Below, one piece after another: positions 59,103-64,000 of a stretch of 64,000 nucleotides of DNA (position 1 is its first letter; every line of letters starts with the position of its first letter). Below the pieces are notes generated by a model. The model was not told the DNA's origin and did not search any database. It worked only from the letters and a program-made list of their open reading frames with translations. A program made the position numbers and the translations under genes. This stretch comes from Candidatus Woesearchaeota archaeon (GTDB lineage Archaea; Nanobdellota; Nanobdellia; Woesearchaeales; DSVV01), in contig JACPTB010000006.1 of assembly GCA_016192995.1 (NCBI GenBank), positions 97,318-161,317 on the forward strand, read 5' to 3'.

Positions 59103-61448
59103 ATGAATAAATCAAAATTAAAAAGAGATGTTATTCTTTATAGTATAATAATTATTCTTATTATTAGTTTAGTTTATCTTGGGAAGTATGTACAGCATGA
59201 TTCAGCAGATGTTGCTGGTAAGGTATACAGGTATGCCGATTTTGGTGCAGCTCCAGCTGATGGAAAGGAAAAATATTCTGTTCGAACTAGCCGTGAAAAA
59301 AGATCTTCTGAAATTTTGCCTGAAGAGGAATTTAATCTAAAACAATGTTTAAGTCTAGGATGTTATGATACCGATGGTGATAATCCAGATGTTTCTGGAG
59401 CAGTGTATCTACGCAAGCAAAAATTAGGGGGTAAACAATATTGCGTCTCTAGTGATGATGGTTGTAAAAAATATGAAGATAAATGGTATGTTATTGAGCA
59501 AACATGTAAGGATCAATGTAAGGATGAAGAAGGTAATATACAATCTTTTTGTAATGATCAGAATATTCAGAATTATTTTGTAACACAAGCAATTCCTAAA
59601 CCTTGTGAAGGTGTATGTAATAATGGAGCTTGCCAACAACCATCATGTGAAGATGGCATTCAAAATCAAGATGAAGAACAAGTTGATTGTGGTGGTGTTT
59701 GTGATGTTTGTGTTAGTGAATCTTGTGATGATCCTTTTGGATTCACTCCTTTAGTTAAAGACCATGTTATTGTTAAAGATATTAAAGTGAACGATGTTAA
59801 TGATGATGGTCTTCAGATCTATGATTCTTGTGTTGATGAACAAGGAAAGAGTGTTGATGAAAGTACTATACTTTTTGAGAGAACGTGTAAAGATAATAGC
59901 TTGAACAAAGAACAAGTACATTGTAAATGTAAGAATGGAGCATGTGAAAAAGCATGGTGTATGGATAGTGATGAAAAAGATATTCATAATCAAGGTTTTA
60001 CCTCCGGGATCCAATCAGGAAATATGTATGCTGGTCCTTTAACAGTTAAAGATACTTGTAATGACGGAAAAGATACACCAGAATCTGAATTAGGCTCGCA
60101 TGTTGTAGAACTATTTTGCAATCCAGAAGATTATCTTTCTTATGGAGATTTTATTAAATGCCCTGATGGAGAGTGGTGTTTTGATGGAGCTTGTCAGAAA
60201 GTAATTTGTCAAGATACTGATGGTGGATCAGATTCTTTTAAAAAAGGATCAACTAAAGGTTTTAGTAAAGATTGGAATTACCTTCTCGAAGGAGAAGACA
60301 AATGTTTAACAGGCAAAGAAATACTTGAAACGTCACCTGAATTAGTAAGTGAAGAAATATCACCTGAAAAAATATATGTCCTTGAACATTATTGTAATAA
60401 AGAAGAAAAATTTATTGGAGCTTATATTGAATGTAAAAACGGTTGTACCAATGGTGCATGCAACGAAGAAATGATTTGCACTGATAGCGACGGTGGAAAA
60501 GATATTCATACTAGAGGTGAAGTAGAAGTTAATCCTAAAAATGGTCCCAAAATATATGGTGCAGACCATGATTATTGTGATAATAAAAATAATCCAGGAT
60601 TTTATCTTTTAAACACTGGTGTTGAAGAAAGATCTTGCAAAACACTTAATACAGATGATACTGAAATGATTGATTGTAATTCAAATGAAATATGTGATAA
60701 CGGAAAATGTCAGTTAAAAACTGAATTATTCTGTTATAGCAAAGATGAAAAAGGCAATATGAATAAAGTTTATTATTTAGAAGGTGATACGTGCAATAAT
60801 AGCTATAATTGCAATGGAGATTCATTTATTATCTCTAAAGGCACTTACACTGATTTATACAAAGCTTTTATTAATTCTGTTAACGGATACGCTAAAACTC
60901 TTCAGATTACGTTTAATGACAACAAAAAGCCGGCTGCAAAAGGACTTGATATTAAAAAATTCTCATTTGATGATGCTAAAGAAACAACATTCGAATATCA
61001 AGGAATAAAATTCACCTTAGTCATCGATACAAAAAAGAAATCAATCTTCTTCAAAGACCTTGGTACGTATCCAAAAGAACTGCAAAATATACAATGTCCT
61101 CTTACCTTTGTTCCGATTACTCCAATACTCATGAAGAATTTTCCAAATGCTACCCTTGCTACCCTTTGTACTGATCCAGATAATACTAAATCACAGGATC
61201 CTTATATCCTAGATAATTCTATCTTCGTAAAAACAACTGGTTATATTAAAGGACAAAAAGAACCAAATGATTATTATACAGATACCTGCGGGTACAGTAC
61301 AAACTATGGTAATCGTAATGATTATAGCACTATCTTTGAATTCACCTGTTCTTCTAAAAAAGTCATAATTGAACCAACAGATCGTTTTATTTTATTTAAA
61401 TGTCCTTCAAATTATATTTGCCAAGACGGTGCATGCATCAAGAAGTAA
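59103..61448 (+). CDS. large Cys-rich surface protein with repeated CxDSDGG modules
   Basis: 781 residues from the ATG at 59103; TATTTAAAG lies about 28-30 nt upstream. A signal anchor (VILYSIIIILIISLVYLGKY) near residues 9-28 is followed by about 50 Cys. Five or so modules of about 80-90 residues share CxDTDGG/CTDSDGGKDIHTRGEV, a middle Cys, an E-x2-C, and a CxNGxC end (ECKNGCTNGACNE, CDNGKCQLK). Between modules 1 and 2 sits CEDGIQNQDEEQVDCGGVCD, common in secreted proteins. Such modules are probably disulfide- and Ca-stabilised. Role may be adhesion or envelope structure. Confidence 0.82.
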   Translation: MNKSKLKRDVILYSIIIILIISLVYLGKYVQHDSADVAGKVYRYADFGAAPADGKEKYSVRTSREKRSSEILPEEEFNLKQCLSLGCYDTDGDNPDVSGAVYLRKQKLGGKQYCVSSDDGCKKYEDKWYVIEQTCKDQCKDEEGNIQSFCNDQNIQNYFVTQAIPKPCEGVCNNGACQQPSCEDGIQNQDEEQVDCGGVCDVCVSESCDDPFGFTPLVKDHVIVKDIKVNDVNDDGLQIYDSCVDEQGKSVDESTILFERTCKDNSLNKEQVHCKCKNGACEKAWCMDSDEKDIHNQGFTSGIQSGNMYAGPLTVKDTCNDGKDTPESELGSHVVELFCNPEDYLSYGDFIKCPDGEWCFDGACQKVICQDTDGGSDSFKKGSTKGFSKDWNYLLEGEDKCLTGKEILETSPELVSEEISPEKIYVLEHYCNKEEKFIGAYIECKNGCTNGACNEEMICTDSDGGKDIHTRGEVEVNPKNGPKIYGADHDYCDNKNNPGFYLLNTGVEERSCKTLNTDDTEMIDCNSNEICDNGKCQLKTELFCYSKDEKGNMNKVYYLEGDTCNNSYNCNGDSFIISKGTYTDLYKAFINSVNGYAKTLQITFNDNKKPAAKGLDIKKFSFDDAKETTFEYQGIKFTLVIDTKKKSIFFKDLGTYPKELQNIQCPLTFVPITPILMKNFPNATLATLCTDPDNTKSQDPYILDNSIFVKTTGYIKGQKEPNDYYTDTCGYSTNYGNRNDYSTIFEFTCSSKKVIIEPTDRFILFKCPSNYICQDGACIKK

Positions 61449-61503
61449 AGAATTCCCTATTTTCAGGGAAATCTTTATAAATGAATAAAACATTCTCTCC
61501 ATT

Positions 61504-62421
61504 ATGGAATTGTTAGGGAATAAAACTGCTTTGAAATTATTAAGGATATTAATAGCTGAACCTCTCAAGCAATATAAAGAAATTGAGTTAATTAAAAAAG
61601 CAAAAACAGGCAAGGGATCTGCAAATCTAGTTGTTAATGAACTAGTTAAGGCAAATATTCTCAAAGAGCAAAGAGTTGGTAACGCAAAGTTAATCTCTCT
61701 GAATCTCAGCAATAAAACATTTTTTTTAATAAAAAATATCTTAGATCAACAGAAATTGTTGAAATTAAATGAAAGAACACTTGCAGCAATTTTACTGTTA
61801 AAAGAAAAGGTAAGACAATATTGTGAGGTATGTATTCTTTTTGGTTCGCAAATAGCAGATACAGCCACAGAAGAAAGTGATATTGATCTCCTTATAGTCA
61901 GCGATCATTTTGAGAACATACATCAAGAAAGAACAAAAGTAGAAGAATTATTCGGGGTTCGGTTTAATCTTCATGAGTATAATTATTTAGAAGAAATAGA
62001 GGATAAGATAAAGGTAGATCCTTTTATAAAAAATACATTGTTCAGAGGAATTATCCTATTAGGATTAGATAATTTACAAATGCTGTTCTCAAAATATCAA
62101 CAGATTAATGATTTTGAAAGGATTCTTTTCTTTATTGATAGAATAAGAGCTGCAAGAAGAAATTATCTTCAAAAAGATGAAAATACGAGTAAAGAAATTA
62201 TTAAAATTACTAAAGAACAAATAACTTATTTTATTCTTTCAGAGAAAAATATTAAATATGTTAGTAAAAGAGATGCTGAACAGGCAATAAAAAAGATAGC
62301 TGAAGGAAGAAAATTAGAAAAGATAGAAAAGTTGCCGATAGGTAAGAAAATTGATGGATTTGAAGACTTTATTTTTGAGTTATTGGCAGAAAAAATAATA
62401 ATGGGTGAAGGTTATGGTTGA
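61504..62421 (+). CDS. HTH-nucleotidyltransferase protein (MNT type)
   Basis: 305 residues. N-terminal winged helix (ALKLLRILIAEPLKQYKEIE, GSANLVVNELVKANILKEQR) then a minimal nucleotidyltransferase: ILFGSQIADTATEESDIDLL holds the GS...DxD site (about 119-138), with a later Asp region in NLHEYNY. A C-terminal helical part follows. Leaderless start (TTTATAAAT, 25 nt upstream). The next gene overlaps it by 8 bp and encodes a HEPN protein, the usual MNT/HEPN pairing that can act as an AMPylating antitoxin with an RNase toxin. Confidence 0.85.
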   Translation: MELLGNKTALKLLRILIAEPLKQYKEIELIKKAKTGKGSANLVVNELVKANILKEQRVGNAKLISLNLSNKTFFLIKNILDQQKLLKLNERTLAAILLLKEKVRQYCEVCILFGSQIADTATEESDIDLLIVSDHFENIHQERTKVEELFGVRFNLHEYNYLEEIEDKIKVDPFIKNTLFRGIILLGLDNLQMLFSKYQQINDFERILFFIDRIRAARRNYLQKDENTSKEIIKITKEQITYFILSEKNIKYVSKRDAEQAIKKIAEGRKLEKIEKLPIGKKIDGFEDFIFELLAEKIIMGEGYG

Positions 62422-62692
62422 ACAAGAAATTGAAGATGATTTTAAGAGGTCAGTTATTGCATTGGAAGCAGCAGAAAGAAATCTACGAGAAGGTGATATG
62501 TTAACAGCTGCAAACAGAAATTTCATCGCTTGTGAAAATTCAGTATATGTTTTATTGAAAGTAAGATTTGGCTCTACTTCAATCAGCAGGATGAAAATTG
62601 CAACATCATTATCAGAAATAAACAAAGAATATAAGAAAATCTATGACCTTTCTTATGATCTACGAGTGCAAGCAGATTATGGGAAGAAATAG
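62414..62692 (+). CDS. HEPN-domain protein interrupted by an amber codon
   Basis: 92 residues to the TAG at 62690-62692: MVEQEIEDDFKRSVIALEAA, LTAANRNFIACENSVYVLLK, then LSYDLRVQADYGKK. Families of this type continue after YGK with a helix; here the frame after the TAG stays open for 30 codons (RLVKLTKENLQSSLEQVKQV and on) to a TAA at 62783-62785, exactly the expected last helix. So the protein is either truncated by a nonsense change or read through. GGTGAAGG ribosome site. Partner of the nucleotidyltransferase upstream. Confidence 0.75.
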   Translation: MVEQEIEDDFKRSVIALEAAERNLREGDMLTAANRNFIACENSVYVLLKVRFGSTSISRMKIATSLSEINKEYKKIYDLSYDLRVQADYGKK

Positions 62693-62820
62693 AGATTAGT
62701 CAAACTGACAAAAGAGAATCTACAAAGTTCTTTAGAACAAGTAAAACAAGTAGTTGAATCAGCACAGAAATTAGTGAACAAATAATCACCTTTAAAAACA
62801 ACAAAACATACCATACTTCT

Positions 62821-63849
62821 ATGGCAACATCAGCATTATCACCACAAGAGTCAGAACAAGAAAGTAGGTATAATGAACTTCATGAAGAAATTGAAAGACT
62901 CCACAAACTCTTAGCTCCAGTAGGCAGAACCAAAGAGGACTGTGCATTATATGCGCCATTAACCTTGTGTATTAACAAGCTTAAAAAGCAAAAAAACGCC
63001 ATTATTCTTACCCATAATTATCAGCGTGCAGAAATTATTTTTGGTGTTGGCGATGTCAATGGTGATTCTTTGGCTTTAGCAAAGAAAGCAGCTGGAACCA
63101 GCGCAGATATTATTGTATTTTGCGGTGTACATTTCATGGCAGAAACAGCAAAAATCCTCAATCCTGATAAAAAGGTTCTTCTACCGGATTTAGAAGCAGG
63201 TTGCTCGTTAGCTTCTTCAATAACTGCAGATGATGTTATTAACTTAAAAAAACAGCACCCAGATGCGCCTGTGGTGACGTATGTTAATACTTCTGCCCAG
63301 GTAAAAGCAGCATCAGATATTGTTTGCACGTCAGCAAACGCGCTTAACATTATCAAAAAATTACCCGACAAAAAAATAATCTTCTTGCCTGATGAATACA
63401 TGGCAAAAAATCTGGCAAAGCAAACAAATAAAGAAATTATTTCATGGAATGGCAAATGTATTGTTCATGAACAATTCAAGCCCTGGCAGATTGATCAATA
63501 TCGCCAGCTCTATCCTGAAGGCAAAGTTTTGGCTCATACGGAATGTTCTCCTGAAGTTATTGCAAAAGTTGATGTCGCTGGAGGCACTTCAGACATGATT
63601 TCATACATCAAAAACTCACCTGCTGATAAATTTATGATCGTAACAGAATGCGGTATGGGTGAAATGCTCCAAGTGCAGCATCCAAGCAAGCATTTCACCA
63701 CTCCTTGCACCATTTGTCCTCATATGAAAACAATTCATCTGGAAAATGTCTTGATTGCCTTGGAGCAGGAAATCCATGAGATTACGGTTCCAACACTAAT
63801 TGCAGAACAAGCAAAGAAAGCATTGGATAGAATGCTGGCGTTGAGTTAA
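62821..63849 (+). CDS. nadA: quinolinate synthase
   Basis: 342 residues; condenses iminoaspartate with dihydroxyacetone phosphate to quinolinate in NAD synthesis, using a 4Fe-4S cluster. Signatures: ILTHNYQRAEII, GDVNGDSLALAKKAAG, IIVFCGVHFMAETAKIL and the three cluster Cys in DLEAGCSLASS, AHTECSPEV and TTPCTICPHMK. A short N-terminal helix (SPQESEQESRYNELHEEIER) is extra. CTTTAAAAAC 26 nt before the ATG supports a leaderless start. nadB and nadC are not in the window. Confidence 0.96.
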   Translation: MATSALSPQESEQESRYNELHEEIERLHKLLAPVGRTKEDCALYAPLTLCINKLKKQKNAIILTHNYQRAEIIFGVGDVNGDSLALAKKAAGTSADIIVFCGVHFMAETAKILNPDKKVLLPDLEAGCSLASSITADDVINLKKQHPDAPVVTYVNTSAQVKAASDIVCTSANALNIIKKLPDKKIIFLPDEYMAKNLAKQTNKEIISWNGKCIVHEQFKPWQIDQYRQLYPEGKVLAHTECSPEVIAKVDVAGGTSDMISYIKNSPADKFMIVTECGMGEMLQVQHPSKHFTTPCTICPHMKTIHLENVLIALEQEIHEITVPTLIAEQAKKALDRMLALS

Positions 63850-64000
63850 ACTACTAGGTTGCGTAGAAATCCTCCAATGCGCTTAGCATCCTCAGGTCAA
63901 AATTCAATCGTTTTTCTTCATCGAGAGCGTTACGAGGGGTTTCTCCCGAGTTTGGTTAGAAATATAAGTAGCCTAGTTTCAAAGGAGTTTGGTGAACCAC
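63850..64000. other. tail after nadA: no gene, imperfect inverted repeat
   Basis: No reading frame of meaningful length is seen on either strand. GAAATCCTCCAATGCGCT (from about 63867) faces AGAGCGTTACGAGGGGTTTC with several mismatches, and AACTA/TAGTT-like ends flank it. It starts right after the nadA stop, as other palindromic elements in the window do, so it may be the first part of a further family that continues outside. Confidence 0.3.

Noticed and set aside
62690..62692. Pyrrolysine or other recoding of the amber codon in the HEPN gene
   Set aside because: No pylT, pylS or recoding structure is visible in the window, and other genes here also end in TAG (for example 28589-region neighbours and DUF2238), so a simple nonsense change is more likely.

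Overview
The window is AT-rich archaeal chromosome. It carries archaeal information-processing genes: TFB, TFE, a GINS51-type replication factor, ribosomal proteins L44e and S17e, Alba, archaeal-type prolyl-tRNA synthetase and three intron-bearing or archaeal-style tRNAs. It also carries genes of bacterial flavour: DnaK/DnaJ/GrpE, RlmH, PanB/PanC, MazG and NadA. This mix, the S-layer protein type, many small orphan proteins and Cys-rich surface proteins suggest a DPANN-type archaeon, most likely Woesearchaeota/Pacearchaeota-like. That placement is inference, since no rRNA is present. First genes of transcription units repeatedly show a TATA box centred about 26 nt before the start codon (leaderless mRNA), while internal genes use a GGTG or GGAG ribosome site; I used this rule to choose starts.

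Layout: 1-3.7 kb S-layer protein (5' end outside the window), GINS and L44e; 4-5.4 kb proS; 5.7-7.4 kb orphan proteins, rlmH and an intron-containing tRNA-Arg; 7.6-14.6 kb Alba, S17e and a chaperone region (grpE, YkgJ-like, PIN-like orphan, DUF3467, dnaK, HD, HAD, dnaJ); 14.6-17.2 kb a bacterial-type pantoate/pantothenate operon (panE-panB-panC) diverging from an aminotransferase; 18.4-22.7 kb DHH phosphoesterase, a truncated Dph2, TFE, HIT and MazG; 22.8-30.9 kb duplicated DsbA protein, a methyltransferase-kinase fusion, TrmB regulator, HD protein, ketopantoate-reductase-like protein and TFB; 31-38.5 kb tRNA-Ser, AMP phosphorylase, AI-2E-type permease, a second TrmB, PRPP synthetase and orphans; 38.6-44 kb a helicase lacking its first motor domain, tRNA-Ile, a LAGLIDADG endonuclease overlapping tRNA-Asn, a phosphatase and a radical SAM protein; 44.3-52.6 kb a surface-protein and type IV pilus-like assembly locus; 52.8-64 kb DUF1704 metallopeptidase, CorA, a rearranged deoxyribose-phosphate aldolase, DRG GTPase, a Cys-rich surface protein, a nucleotidyltransferase/HEPN pair and NadA.

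The most unusual features are: (1) about fifteen dispersed 150-225 bp nested palindromes, most abutting stop codons, which behave as mosaics: outer arms, inner arms and core hairpins are exchanged between families, the same module is inserted in the core loop of two families, one element sits inside another, and one truncated end has become part of a pilin coding sequence; (2) a DeoC aldolase whose strands run in circularly permuted order with all catalytic residues kept; (3) a 30-nt intron between T-stem and T-loop of tRNA-Asn with a perfect bulge-helix-bulge, antisense to the end of a LAGLIDADG endonuclease gene. The pilus genes, the Cys-rich surface proteins and the double DsbA protein together suggest investment in an extracellular, disulfide-stabilised surface.
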